From Leisingera sp. SS27 (GTDB taxonomy: Bacteria; Pseudomonadota; Alphaproteobacteria; Rhodobacterales; Rhodobacteraceae): a DNA stretch of 64,000 nucleotides. Numbering within the stretch: position 1 is the stretch's first letter; each line of letters opens with the position of its first letter. The DNA is taken from NCBI RefSeq assembly GCF_028368855.1, contig NZ_JAQNCY010000001.1, forward strand, positions 992,001 through 1,056,000, read 5' to 3'. Shown here in pieces: positions 30,550-38,710 of this stretch. The notes under the pieces are model-generated. The model saw only the letters and a list, made by a program, of their open reading frames with translations, had not been told where the DNA came from and made no database searches. A program made the translations under genes and the position numbers.

Positions 30550-31365
30550 TCAGCCGGTTTTTGCTGCAGATCCGGAACTCACAGCGGAGTCCACATGCGG
30601 GCGGGAAGCCGCGCGCCAGTAACCCCAGCCCATGATCACCGCGCCGGAGAAAGTGTTGCCCAAGGTGACAAAGGCGAGGTTACGGGCCGCACCGGCCAGA
30701 GAGATGCTGTCCGGGTGATCCGACATCAGCGCCACCGAGAACACCGTCATGTTGGCTATGCTGTGTTCGAAACCGGCGGCGATGAAGGCATAGAGGCACC
30801 AGAAGATGATGATGCATTTGGTCACGTCGTCCTTGGCCCGTGCCGCGCTCCACAAGGCCAGGCACACCAGCCAGTTGCACAGCACAGCCTTGGCGAACAG
30901 CTGCAGCGCAGAACCATGCATTTTCTTCGCTGCCACCTTGTACAGCAGTGCATCCTCGCCTGCGCCCAGGATCAGCCCGCCGCCGCCCGCAGTGAACACG
31001 GCCGCCAGCAGCAGCGCCCCGGCCAGGTTGCCGCCCCAGCTGGCCGCCCAGCAGCGCAGCAGGTCGCCGAGGCAAGTCTGGCCGGTCAGCAGGCCCTGCG
31101 TCATGTACATGGTGTGGCCGGTGAACAGCTCAGCACCGGCGAAAACCACCAGCGTCAGCGCGATACCGAAACTTGCGCCCATGACAATCGGGCGGAAAGC
31201 CCCCTCCACGCCCTGCCCCACCGAAAAGATCAGGAGAATTCCGGCCCCGACAAAGGCACCTGCCTTCAGCGCCAGGATCAGGAAGGCCAGCGGATCCGTG
31301 CGCAGGTGGAGGCTTTTCTGCCGGGCCAGATATGCAAAGTTCAGGACCGTCTCGGCATAGGTCAT
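30550..31365 (-). CDS. Formate/nitrite-family channel (FNT; NirC/FocA type)
   Basis: 271 residues with six or more hydrophobic spans. The FNT pattern is seen in GASFGIALTLVVFAGAELFTGHTMYM and CNWLVCLALWSAARAKD, and in the HSIANMT element of the pore. These channels move nitrite or formate across the inner membrane. Last gene of the oxidase-like unit starting at 34498, six bases after the CtaG-like gene, so nitrite is the likelier cargo in this nitric-oxide context. The C-terminal ~25 residues are a variable tail. Confidence 0.87.
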   Translation of the reverse strand: MTYAETVLNFAYLARQKSLHLRTDPLAFLILALKAGAFVGAGILLIFSVGQGVEGAFRPIVMGASFGIALTLVVFAGAELFTGHTMYMTQGLLTGQTCLGDLLRCWAASWGGNLAGALLLAAVFTAGGGGLILGAGEDALLYKVAAKKMHGSALQLFAKAVLCNWLVCLALWSAARAKDDVTKCIIIFWCLYAFIAAGFEHSIANMTVFSVALMSDHPDSISLAGAARNLAFVTLGNTFSGAVIMGWGYWRAASRPHVDSAVSSGSAAKTG

Positions 31366-31371
31366 GTCACG

Positions 31372-31932
31372 TCATGCTCCGCATTTGGAACATCCGGCGC
31401 TGCCTGACGGCAGCCAGCGCGGATGTCCGAACAAAACCGGGACAGCCCAAATGCAGGCCAGCACCACGGCAAGCTGAAGAAAGGCAAATCCCAGATCCTG
31501 CTGGGCAGACACCAGGTAGGAATTGCAGATCCGCAAGGGGGCATGGGTGTAAAGGAACCCCAAAACCCCCAGCATCGACAGCGCATTGGCCTTGAGAAAG
31601 CCGCGCAGAACGGGAGCCAGCCACGGCCAGCTCAGCCGCAGCGGCACGCCAAGCAGCAAAGGCAGGCTCAGGTATTTGGCGGTCTCCCCGGCTGGCGTCA
31701 GCGCCCAGTCCACACTGCGCGGCAGCATCCAGAACAGAAAGGCCGTCAGAGCGGTCAGCAGCAGCGGAACCGCCCAAACACGCCGCCCGCGCATATCCCA
31801 GCTGATGAGCACGCCCGCCAGCACCAGCAAGGGCATCTGCACCAGCACATGCTGGATCGGGCTGGCCTCTGCTGCCTGACGCAGGGCAATGGCCTCAGCT
31901 GCGGCAAGCAGGGCCAGGACGGTCATCTTCAT
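31372..31932 (-). CDS. Membrane protein resembling CtaG-type oxidase assembly factor
   Basis: 186 residues with five hydrophobic spans. IQHVLVQMPLLVLAGVLI and the late RICNSYLVSAQQDLGFAFLQL recall the QH...PPLLVLG and DQQLGG patterns of caa3-type CtaG proteins, which help put copper into heme-copper enzymes. The C terminus ends in SGSAGCSKCGA with a CxxC pair that could bind metal. Its gene overlaps the SCO gene by four bases. The family match is by eye and weak; the alternative is an unknown membrane protein of the same operon. Confidence 0.5.
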   Translation of the reverse strand: MKMTVLALLAAAEAIALRQAAEASPIQHVLVQMPLLVLAGVLISWDMRGRRVWAVPLLLTALTAFLFWMLPRSVDWALTPAGETAKYLSLPLLLGVPLRLSWPWLAPVLRGFLKANALSMLGVLGFLYTHAPLRICNSYLVSAQQDLGFAFLQLAVVLACIWAVPVLFGHPRWLPSGSAGCSKCGA

Positions 31933-32528
31933 GGCTGCGCCTCCCCAAGATAGGCAACCACTGCCTGCACAGCATCCGTGTCATAGACCGCTGAAAACCG
32001 GCCATCGCCGTTGATCACATGAATCGCTGCGTTATGCTGAAACCCGCCCCATTCGTCCGGAATGACCGTCACATCAAACAGCTTCAACAAGCCTGGAAGA
32101 TCTTTCTGCGACGGCCGTGCGATGGTCCACATGATCCCATCAGCCTCATGGGCATCTCCATAGATCGACATCTGCTCCGGCGTGTCCCGCTCCGGGTCGA
32201 AGCTGACTGACAGCAGCCGGGCCTGCACCCCTTGCGCCTGCAGGTGGTCGCGGATCCCGGCAAAATCCGCCGCCGCGGTCTGACAGATATCGCCGCAAAC
32301 GGTGTAGATGAACTCAACCAGCACAACTTCACCCGCTTGCGGCAGCAGTGGCACCTGCCGGCTGGCCATATCCTCCAGAAGCACTTCGGGCACTTTGCGA
32401 GGCGACTGCAGAACATCCAGCCGCCGCGCCGCTTCGCTGGTGAAGGCCCGGGCCCCGTCCGTGGCCAGCCACAGGATCCCGCCGCCGGCCACGGCGGCGA
32501 GAACCGAAGGGAGAAAGCGGGCGGCCAT
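31929..32528 (-). CDS. SCO1/SenC copper chaperone
   Basis: 199 residues. An N-terminal membrane anchor (AARFLPSVLAAVAGGGILWLAT) holds a thioredoxin-fold domain outside. The copper-binding CxxxC is CGDIC in VEFIYTVCGDICQT, and the distal His is in FQHNAAIHVIN. SCO proteins load the CuA centre of subunit II. The start at 32528 overlaps the stop of subunit I (ATGA). Its presence supports assembly of a real CuA centre in the neighbouring subunit II. Confidence 0.9.
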   Translation of the reverse strand: MAARFLPSVLAAVAGGGILWLATDGARAFTSEAARRLDVLQSPRKVPEVLLEDMASRQVPLLPQAGEVVLVEFIYTVCGDICQTAAADFAGIRDHLQAQGVQARLLSVSFDPERDTPEQMSIYGDAHEADGIMWTIARPSQKDLPGLLKLFDVTVIPDEWGGFQHNAAIHVINGDGRFSAVYDTDAVQAVVAYLGEAQP

Positions 32529-33988
32529 CAGCCTTCGCGCCGCCCGAGCCGCGCCGCAAAGCGCAGGACAAAGACCAGCGTCCCCAGCACAACCAGCCCG
32601 CCGAACAGGGTGCCAATGCGGTCGTGGGCCAGCCATTCCTCATAGTGCACCGCCCAGCGCCGCGGGATCGAGGCAGCACCGGAGAACAGGAACACAGTCA
32701 CGAACCCTGCGGCACCCGCCAGGTAGGTAACAAAGGCCGCCCGGTCCAAACCGTCCATCTGCGAGATGGTCTTGCCGCGCACCAGCCAGGCCATGAAACC
32801 AAAGGCCATCGCCACCTCCCCCAGCAGCAGGTAAGTGTGGAAATGCCCCGGCACCCACATGGTGTTGTGCATCACCTTGTTGACACTGATCATCCCGTCA
32901 ATGGAGGCCGGAACCGACCCCACCGACCAGCCTGCAACTGACAGAACCAGAAGCGACGACGCCAGGTCCCAGGTCATCTTGGAGCCGCGCACATAAAGGA
33001 AGGTGGAAAAGGCGGTGACAGCAATCAGGGGAATGCCGCTGAAGTAGGAGACCAGCTGCCCCACAACCAGCATCCAGGGCGGCATGACCACATCCTGCAA
33101 AAGGTGGTGCCAGTAGACCGCCATCACAAAGATCAGCACCGCATTCCAGGCAATTGCAAACAGCCGGTTCGATTTCCACGGCTTGCCGGTGTATTCCGGC
33201 AGGATCTCGTAAACAGCTGTCACAGCCATATAGATCGAGGCGTTAATGAAGACATGGCCGAAGAAATAAATCAGGTTCTTTGCCAGCAGCGCATCCACCT
33301 CAAACCCCGGCACCAGCAGATGCACAAGGCTCGCCACCAGAACGGCCGCTCCCAGGATAATCCCGATCGAATTGAAGATGGTCACAGCGGCGGCAGCTAC
33401 GATTGCGGGCGGCGGCGGATCATTATCCTCGCGCCCCAGGATCAGGTTCCAGCCCAGCGCCCGTACAAGGCTGCCATAGCGCGCATGGATCCGGCGGCCC
33501 AGCTCCAGGTAATACAGCAGAAAGCCCACCCCGATAGCGGTATAGCCCAGCATGAAGGCCGCGGCTGCTCCCGCCTCCCAAGCACCGCCGGACAGGGCCG
33601 GCAGAGGGAACAGGAAGGTCCAGGCGCCACCGTAGCCACCGATGAAGATGGCGCCAAGGATCAGCACCACTCCCAGCAGGAACAGGCCGAGGAAGGCCCA
33701 GAAAATGCCTCCCGACAGCACCAGATGGCGGCCGCAGAAGTACCACATGATGGCCGCACCAGACAGCGCCGCAGTGCCCACCATGCCCGCACCATGTGCC
33801 GTCAGCAGCTGGTAGAAAAGCGCGGCGTCCAGATCAATCCACTGCCCCTGCGCCGCGCGCATGAGGAGGCCGAAGACCATCATCAGCGCAAACACGGCAC
33901 CAGAGAGGACCATCGTCAGCTTGACCGCCCCCGCCTGCGGCGCAGCCGCCGCATGCCCGGGCACATAATTTTCGGATACTGTGCTCAT
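32528..33988 (-). CDS. Heme-copper oxidoreductase subunit I, B-family; candidate NO reductase
   Basis: 486 residues with about 12 spans. Heme and copper ligands by position: His65 (LLTAHGAGMV), His245, His294 and His295 (VYWHHLLQD), His382 and His384 (NTMWVPGHFH). The NTMWVPGHFH block is that of B-type (ba3-like) enzymes. The helix VI motif, GHPxVY in oxygen reductases, reads GHVFIN, so the Tyr cross-linked to His is replaced by Asn249. The position of the C-type Tyr also lacks Tyr (PWKSNR against PVYSYR in CcoN nearby). Oxygen reductases need that Tyr; nitric oxide reductases do not. Context (NsrR-like regulator, FNT channel, globin) fits an NO reductase. An unusual oxidase remains possible. 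Confidence 0.85.
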   Translation of the reverse strand: MSTVSENYVPGHAAAAPQAGAVKLTMVLSGAVFALMMVFGLLMRAAQGQWIDLDAALFYQLLTAHGAGMVGTAALSGAAIMWYFCGRHLVLSGGIFWAFLGLFLLGVVLILGAIFIGGYGGAWTFLFPLPALSGGAWEAGAAAAFMLGYTAIGVGFLLYYLELGRRIHARYGSLVRALGWNLILGREDNDPPPPAIVAAAAVTIFNSIGIILGAAVLVASLVHLLVPGFEVDALLAKNLIYFFGHVFINASIYMAVTAVYEILPEYTGKPWKSNRLFAIAWNAVLIFVMAVYWHHLLQDVVMPPWMLVVGQLVSYFSGIPLIAVTAFSTFLYVRGSKMTWDLASSLLVLSVAGWSVGSVPASIDGMISVNKVMHNTMWVPGHFHTYLLLGEVAMAFGFMAWLVRGKTISQMDGLDRAAFVTYLAGAAGFVTVFLFSGAASIPRRWAVHYEEWLAHDRIGTLFGGLVVLGTLVFVLRFAARLGRREG

Positions 33989-34498
33989 TTACCCCTCCGC
34001 CGCGATGACTTCGAATTCATTGACCATGTCGTGATGCGCCACGCCGCAGAACTCCATGCACAGGATCTGGTAGCTGCCCGGTTCCTCGAACGTGTAGGTG
34101 ATCTGCGTGGTGTAGCCGGGGATCGCCTGCACCTGGGTCAGAAGTGTCAGATCGCTGTCATAGATGCCCATCCCATGGGTCACGTCCTCGGTTGTGACGT
34201 TGAAATTGACCGGCTTGCCCGCCGGGATTTCCGTGGTGTCGATGTCCCACCACCACTGGCCGCCGCTGACATTCACCTCCAGCGCATCACCGGTGCCGGC
34301 CAGTGCATGCGGCCACTCCCGCAGCGAGGCAACGGAGACGATCACGCCCAAAATCGTCATCACCCAGATCAGCCCGCTGCGTTTTGCGCTGGCGCCAGGC
34401 CCTGGCGCCGGACCGCGCGAGGCCCGCGCCGCCGCAACAAAGACCGCTGACAGCGCCGCCATCAGGATCAGTGAGATAAAAAGAACAACTGGCTGCAT
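33989..34498 (-). CDS. Heme-copper oxidoreductase subunit II with CuA site
   Basis: 169 residues. One N-terminal membrane span (VVLFISLILMAALSAVFVAA), a second hydrophobic stretch near residues 43-58, then a cupredoxin domain. All CuA ligands are present: His108, Cys147, Glu149, Cys151, His155, Met158 (CMEFCGVAHHDM). It should accept electrons from cytochrome c outside and pass them to subunit I. GGAGG precedes the ATG at 34498; an 11-1-11 palindrome lies just upstream. First gene of the unit. Confidence 0.92.
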   Translation of the reverse strand: MQPVVLFISLILMAALSAVFVAAARASRGPAPGPGASAKRSGLIWVMTILGVIVSVASLREWPHALAGTGDALEVNVSGGQWWWDIDTTEIPAGKPVNFNVTTEDVTHGMGIYDSDLTLLTQVQAIPGYTTQITYTFEEPGSYQILCMEFCGVAHHDMVNEFEVIAAEG

Positions 34499-34513
34499 GC
34501 GCTGCCTCCATTT

Positions 34514-34536
34514 AATAGGTATTTCAAATGCCCATT
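34514..34536. promoter_or_regulatory. NsrR-like operator between subunit II and the Rrf2 gene
   Basis: Half-sites AATAGGTATTT (34514-34524) and AAATGCCCATT (34526-34536) flank a single C. The second matches the reverse complement of the first at 9 of 11 positions. The 11-1-11 format and the ...ATTT-N-AAAT... centre are those of known NsrR sites. It sits 16 bases before the subunit II start. Confidence 0.65.
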
Positions 34537-34606
34537 ATTGGACCGCCCGAATACATGTCAACAAAATACGTCTTTTCAGTGCATATTAATTATGGGATCA
34601 ACGCTT

Positions 34607-35062
34607 ATGCAGATCACCAAGTTTTCCGATTACGCCCTGCGCATCCTGATCCACCTCGCCACCCACGAGGACGGGCTGATGACCACCCGCGAAATTGCCG
34701 GGATGCAGCAGCTGCCGTTCAACCACCTGGCCAAGATCTCACAGTGGCTGACACACGAGGGCTATGTGGAATCGGTCCGCGGCCGCAACGGCGGCATGCG
34801 CCTGGCCAAGCGGCCCGAGGCAATTTCAATCGGCGCATTGCTGCGAAAATCCGAACACGGCACGCCGCTGGTGGAATGCATGAAAGAGGACGGCGGCTGC
34901 TGTGTGATGACACCGGCCTGCGGGCTGCTGCCGATCCTGTCTGAGGCGCAGGAAGCCTTCTTTGCCGCGCTCGACAGCCGCACCCTGAAGGACGTTCTGG
35001 AAGGAAACCGCGGCATGAAGAACCTGATCCGAAAGCTGGAAGCGGAGCAAGCCTTGAAATAG
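34607..35062 (+). CDS. nsrR: Rrf2-family regulator, NsrR type
   Basis: 151 residues. Winged-helix DNA-binding domain (MQITKFSDYALRILIHLA ... QQLPFNHLAKISQWL ... VRGRNGGMRLA) followed by a cluster-binding loop with Cys91, Cys98, Cys99 and Cys105. Known NsrR proteins hold an iron-sulphur cluster on three such Cys and lose DNA binding when nitric oxide reacts with it. ATG 34607 gives the canonical start; an ATG at 34592 is the alternative. Divergent from the oxidase-like unit, with a palindrome between. The choice of NsrR over IscR or RirA rests on Cys spacing and context. Confidence 0.82.
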   Translation: MQITKFSDYALRILIHLATHEDGLMTTREIAGMQQLPFNHLAKISQWLTHEGYVESVRGRNGGMRLAKRPEAISIGALLRKSEHGTPLVECMKEDGGCCVMTPACGLLPILSEAQEAFFAALDSRTLKDVLEGNRGMKNLIRKLEAEQALK

Positions 35063-35094
35063 GCAGCAGCAGCCTGCAAGGCCGCTGCTGTTTT
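35063..35094 (+). terminator. Terminator after the Rrf2 gene
   Basis: GCAGCAGC and GCTGCTG arms around a GC-rich loop, followed by TTTT, directly after the regulator stop codon. Confidence 0.7.
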
Positions 35095-35103
35095 ACCCCC
35101 TCT

Positions 35104-35286
35104 TCACTTGGCAGCACCGGAAACAGTGCCCTCCAGCACCTGCCCGTCCCAGGCTTCAAACGCCACGGACAGGTGCCAGGCCTTGAACCCGGCGTAGCCT
35201 GCCAGCAGCGCCAGTATCAGCAGGTACATCATCCTGCGGAAGCGCGGGTTCTCTTCAGACTGTGAGTTCTCAGTCCGCTGCATCAT
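35104..35286 (-). CDS. Small membrane protein at the end of the cco operon
   Basis: 60 residues: a charged N terminus (QRTENSQSEENPRFRR), one membrane span (MMYLLILALLAGYAGFKAW), and a short outer tail with DGQVLEGTVSG. It overlaps the ccoP end by about 17 bases, so it is probably translated with it. It is far too short for CcoH/FixH and matches no cco accessory protein I know. Start may be either of two adjacent ATG codons. Confidence 0.6.
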   Translation of the reverse strand: MMQRTENSQSEENPRFRRMMYLLILALLAGYAGFKAWHLSVAFEAWDGQVLEGTVSGAAK

Positions 35287-36142
35287 TGCCACTCCACAGC
35301 ACATACAGGGTCAGCATCCGGATTTGGGCATCGCTCAGCCGCCCCTCCCAGGCCGGCATGACGCCCATCCGGCCATAGTAAACACTGCGGTAAATGTCGC
35401 CCCGGCTGCCGCCATAGATCCACCGGTCATCCCCCAGGTCAGGCGCACCGTTTTCATAGCCGCCACGCCCGTCATCACCGTGGCAGGCCGCGCAGTTGTC
35501 CTCAAACACCACCCTGCCCGCTTCTGCCAGCTCAGCGTCATGCGCGCGCGCCGAAAGCGACAGAACAAATTCCACTGCCTGCTTGACCTGCACCTTGTCC
35601 AGCATCCCGTCGGCGCCAAAGGCCAGCATCTGAGCGCTCCGGGTGTCGTCATGGGCCGCATTGATGCCATAACGGATGCTGTATTCGACCTCCTCCGGAC
35701 TGCCGGACCACAGCCAATGCCCGTCCGTCAGATCGGGGAATCCGGCCTGCCCCGTCAGCCCCGTCGTGTGGCAGGCGGCGCAGTTGTCGGCAAAAAGCTT
35801 GCCGATCGCCAGGCCATACCGCGCCTCAAGCGCCGGGTCCGCCGCCAGCGCTGCAATGTCCTCGGACTGAAACGGCGCAAAGGCCTGCGCCCGCTCCGCC
35901 TCTGCCTGATCCACCGCAGCTGCCACCTCCGCCCGCGTGGAATAGCCCAGCAGCCCCTTGGCATAGCCGGAAACCAGCGGAAACGACGGGTACAGCAGCC
36001 AGAACAGCACCGAAACCGCAATGCTGGCCCACAACGCCCAGCGGGAGGCCCAGGGCACCGGCGTGTCCATCTCCTTGATCCCGTCCCACTCGTGGCCGGT
36101 AAGCTCGGTGCCAGAGAGCGGGTCCCTTTCCCTTATTCCCAT
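35270..36142 (-). CDS. ccoP: CcoP, diheme cytochrome c subunit of cbb3 oxidase
   Basis: 290 residues. An N-terminal cytoplasmic stretch, one membrane span (ALWASIAVSVLFWLLYPSFPL), then two cytochrome c domains with CAACH motifs in FADNCAACHTT and FEDNCAACHGD and distal Met residues. It carries electrons to CcoO/CcoN. ATG 36142 overlaps ccoQ by ten bases; the longer frame is rejected. Confidence 0.95.
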   Translation of the reverse strand: MGIRERDPLSGTELTGHEWDGIKEMDTPVPWASRWALWASIAVSVLFWLLYPSFPLVSGYAKGLLGYSTRAEVAAAVDQAEAERAQAFAPFQSEDIAALAADPALEARYGLAIGKLFADNCAACHTTGLTGQAGFPDLTDGHWLWSGSPEEVEYSIRYGINAAHDDTRSAQMLAFGADGMLDKVQVKQAVEFVLSLSARAHDAELAEAGRVVFEDNCAACHGDDGRGGYENGAPDLGDDRWIYGGSRGDIYRSVYYGRMGVMPAWEGRLSDAQIRMLTLYVLWSGNDAAD

Positions 36143-36300
36143 GGCTGATCCTCCCGCCCGTCCAGCGGGGACTGCGCCGCATCGTCGTAGATCCGCCGCC
36201 GCGACGGCCAGTAGGTCCACAGCACGGCGGCCAGGAACACCACCAGCAGGTACACCAACCCCCAGGTCTTGGAGAACACAAGAACGGCATCATGGGTCAT
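36133..36300 (-). CDS. ccoQ: CcoQ, small subunit of cbb3 oxidase
   Basis: 55 residues with one membrane span (TWGLVYLLVVFLAAVLWTYW) and a charged cytoplasmic end (PSRRRIYDDAAQ), the usual shape of CcoQ, which stabilises the complex. It lies between ccoO and ccoP with a 4-base and a 10-base overlap. Found by direct translation of the gap. Confidence 0.9.
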   Translation of the reverse strand: MTHDAVLVFSKTWGLVYLLVVFLAAVLWTYWPSRRRIYDDAAQSPLDGREDQPWE

Positions 36301-37028
36301 CGGCTGCTTTCCTCCGGGTCCAGCGTGTCCAGCTCTGCAAGCCTTCCCAGCATCTGCAGATAGGCGACCAGCGCATCCATTTCCGTCAGCCGCCCGGGCT
36401 GGCCGTCAAAATCGCGCACCTGCACTTTTGCGCCATAGCTTTCCTGCAGCTCGCCCTCGAAATTCTGTTCGAAGTCTGCCTGCCAGACCGCGTCCTTCTC
36501 TGCGTTTTCAATCTGGGCTTCGGTATAGGGCACCCCAGCGCGGCTCAACGCCTTCAACGCTGCGGGCAGATGGCCGGTCGCCAGCCGCGTGTCCGACAGG
36601 AAGGCATAGCCCGGCATCACCGAGCCCTCCACCAGCTCCCGCGGGGCCTCCAGATGGGCCACATGCCAGGCATCCGAATACTTGCCGCCGATGCGCGCCA
36701 GATCCGGACCGGTGCGCTTTGAACCCCATTGGAACGGATGATCGTACATGCTCTCGGCCGCGAGGCTGTAATGACCATAACGTTCCACGTCCGAGCGCAG
36801 GGTGCGGATCATCTGACTGTGGCAGGCATAACACCCCTCCCGGACATAGATGTCACGCCCCGCCAGCTCCAGCGGTGTATAGGGGCGCATCCCTTCCACC
36901 TCCTCCACCGTGTTCTCGATGGTGAACAGCGGCGCGATCTCTACGATGCCGCCGATCGAGGCCACCAGCAGGATTGCTAAAGCGAACCTGATGGAATTCC
37001 GTTCAAGCTTCTGATGCTGTGTGCTCAT
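36297..37028 (-). CDS. ccoO: CcoO, monoheme cytochrome c subunit of cbb3 oxidase
   Basis: 243 residues. N-terminal membrane span (IRFALAILLVASIGGIVEIAPLF), then VREGCYACHSQMIR with one CxxCH heme site, and GSKRTGPDLARIGGKYSD and GSVMPGYAFL with the axial Met. Canonical CcoO length and order. Six bases after ccoN. Confidence 0.96.
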   Translation of the reverse strand: MSTQHQKLERNSIRFALAILLVASIGGIVEIAPLFTIENTVEEVEGMRPYTPLELAGRDIYVREGCYACHSQMIRTLRSDVERYGHYSLAAESMYDHPFQWGSKRTGPDLARIGGKYSDAWHVAHLEAPRELVEGSVMPGYAFLSDTRLATGHLPAALKALSRAGVPYTEAQIENAEKDAVWQADFEQNFEGELQESYGAKVQVRDFDGQPGRLTEMDALVAYLQMLGRLAELDTLDPEESSR

Positions 37029-37034
37029 GGCTGA

Positions 37035-38657
37035 TCACTCCGCGGGCTGGCTGGAGATTGGCCCCGCTTGCAGGGTTTTGGTCTTGCGCGGCCCGCTCAC
37101 CGTCATCCAGATGTTGTAGGCGCCGATGCAGCCGCCGATCAGATACAGCAGCCCGCCCACCGCGCGCGCAGCATAGTAGGGATGCATCTCCACCACGCTG
37201 TCGAGGAAGGAGTAGAGAAAGGCTCCGTCGGCATCATACGTCTGCCACATCAGCGACTGCGTAATACCGCTGTTCCACATCGCACCGACGTAGATCAGCG
37301 TCCCGGACAGGGCGAGCCAGAAGTGCCAGGCCTCCAGCTTCAGGGAGTAGACGCCTTCGCGCTGCCACACCCAAGGCACCATCTTGTACATCGCGCCAAA
37401 GGTGATGAAGGCAACCCAGCCCAAGGCACCTGCATGCACGTGGCCCACTGTCCAGTCGGTGTAGTGGCTCAACGAGTTGACCGAGCGGATTGCCATGAAC
37501 GATCCCTCAAACGTCGCCAGCCCGTAGAACAGCACCGCCACCATCATGAACCGCACCGCCGGGTCGGTGCGCACCTTGTCCCAGGCCCCATTGATGGTCA
37601 GGATGCCGTTGAAGACCGAGGCCCAGCTCGGCACCAGCAGGATGATCGACATGGTCATGCCGAGGTACTGCACCCAGTCCGGCAGCGCCGTGTAATGCAG
37701 ATGGTGCGAGCCGGCCCAGAGATAGAGGAAGGTAATTCCCCAAAAGCCGACGATCGACATCCGGTAGGAATAGACAGGCCGGTTCACAGCCTTGGGCAGA
37801 AAGTAATAGAGCATGCCGAGGAAGCCGGCGGTCAGCAGGAAGCCAACGGCGTTATGCCCGTACCACCACTGCGTCATCGCATCCTGGGTGCCCGCAAACA
37901 GCGAATAGCTCTTGGGGTAAGCAATCGAGACCGGCACCGAGAGGTTGTTCACCGTGTGCAGCATCGCAATCACCACGATGAACGCCAGATAGTACCAGTT
38001 GGCGACATAGATATGCGGCTCTGCCCGCCGCGCCAGTGTTTTCAGGTACAGCGCCAGATACCCCAGCCACACCACCAGCAAGAGCAGGTCCGCGTACCAT
38101 TCGGGCTCGGCGTATTCCTTGGACTGGGTGATGCCCAGCGGATAGCCGGAGGCGGCCAGCACCAGAAACAGGTTGTAGCCCCAGAACACCAGCCACGGCA
38201 GGGTTTCACTGGCCAGCCGCGCTCTTGAGGTGCGCTGCACCACATAGAACGAAGTGGCAATCAGCGCGTTGCCGCCAAAGCCGAAAATCACGCCAGAGGT
38301 ATGCACCGGCCGCAGCCGCCCGAAGTTGGTCCAGGCCATATCGCCGTTCAGCGCCGGGAAGGCCAGCTGCCAGGCCAGGATGTCGCCCACCGCAAAGCCG
38401 ATGATGGCCCAGACCAGCGCCGCAACCACGCCAAAGCGGATCACCCGGTCGTTATAGACCTGCGGCACCTCAGCCCGGGTATCACCCAGCCGGTTCAGCA
38501 TCCACAGGACGCCCCATCCCGCCGCCAGCGCAATCAGCCATCCGTGCAGCACATAGGGAACCGGCACGCCCCAGCCCAGGATCGCCAGCCCGCCCAGCAG
38601 CACCAGGCCCAGCGCGCACAGGATGGCGGTGTCTTCCAAGGGAACTCTACCCAGCAT
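37035..38657 (-). CDS. ccoN: CcoN, catalytic subunit of cbb3 oxidase
   Basis: 540 residues with 12 or more spans. The six heme and copper His residues are in RPVHTSGVIFGF, YGHNAVGFFLTAGF-type (here GHNAVGFLLTAGF), SHHLHYTALPDW and VGHVHAGALGW. The C-family catalytic Tyr is present in NRPVYSYRMSIVGFW. It reduces oxygen with high affinity. A true oxidase, unlike the neighbouring subunit I. No ccoGHIS genes are seen beside it. Confidence 0.97.
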   Translation of the reverse strand: MLGRVPLEDTAILCALGLVLLGGLAILGWGVPVPYVLHGWLIALAAGWGVLWMLNRLGDTRAEVPQVYNDRVIRFGVVAALVWAIIGFAVGDILAWQLAFPALNGDMAWTNFGRLRPVHTSGVIFGFGGNALIATSFYVVQRTSRARLASETLPWLVFWGYNLFLVLAASGYPLGITQSKEYAEPEWYADLLLLVVWLGYLALYLKTLARRAEPHIYVANWYYLAFIVVIAMLHTVNNLSVPVSIAYPKSYSLFAGTQDAMTQWWYGHNAVGFLLTAGFLGMLYYFLPKAVNRPVYSYRMSIVGFWGITFLYLWAGSHHLHYTALPDWVQYLGMTMSIILLVPSWASVFNGILTINGAWDKVRTDPAVRFMMVAVLFYGLATFEGSFMAIRSVNSLSHYTDWTVGHVHAGALGWVAFITFGAMYKMVPWVWQREGVYSLKLEAWHFWLALSGTLIYVGAMWNSGITQSLMWQTYDADGAFLYSFLDSVVEMHPYYAARAVGGLLYLIGGCIGAYNIWMTVSGPRKTKTLQAGPISSQPAE

Positions 38658-38710
38658 CGGGACACTCCATTTTCAGAGGAAATCTTTCCTGGCCTCCCGG
38701 TCCCATGGCG

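Noticed and set aside
33104-34450. Open frame of about 450 codons on the plus strand
   Set aside because: Antisense to both heme-copper subunits, whose metal ligands prove the other strand is coding.
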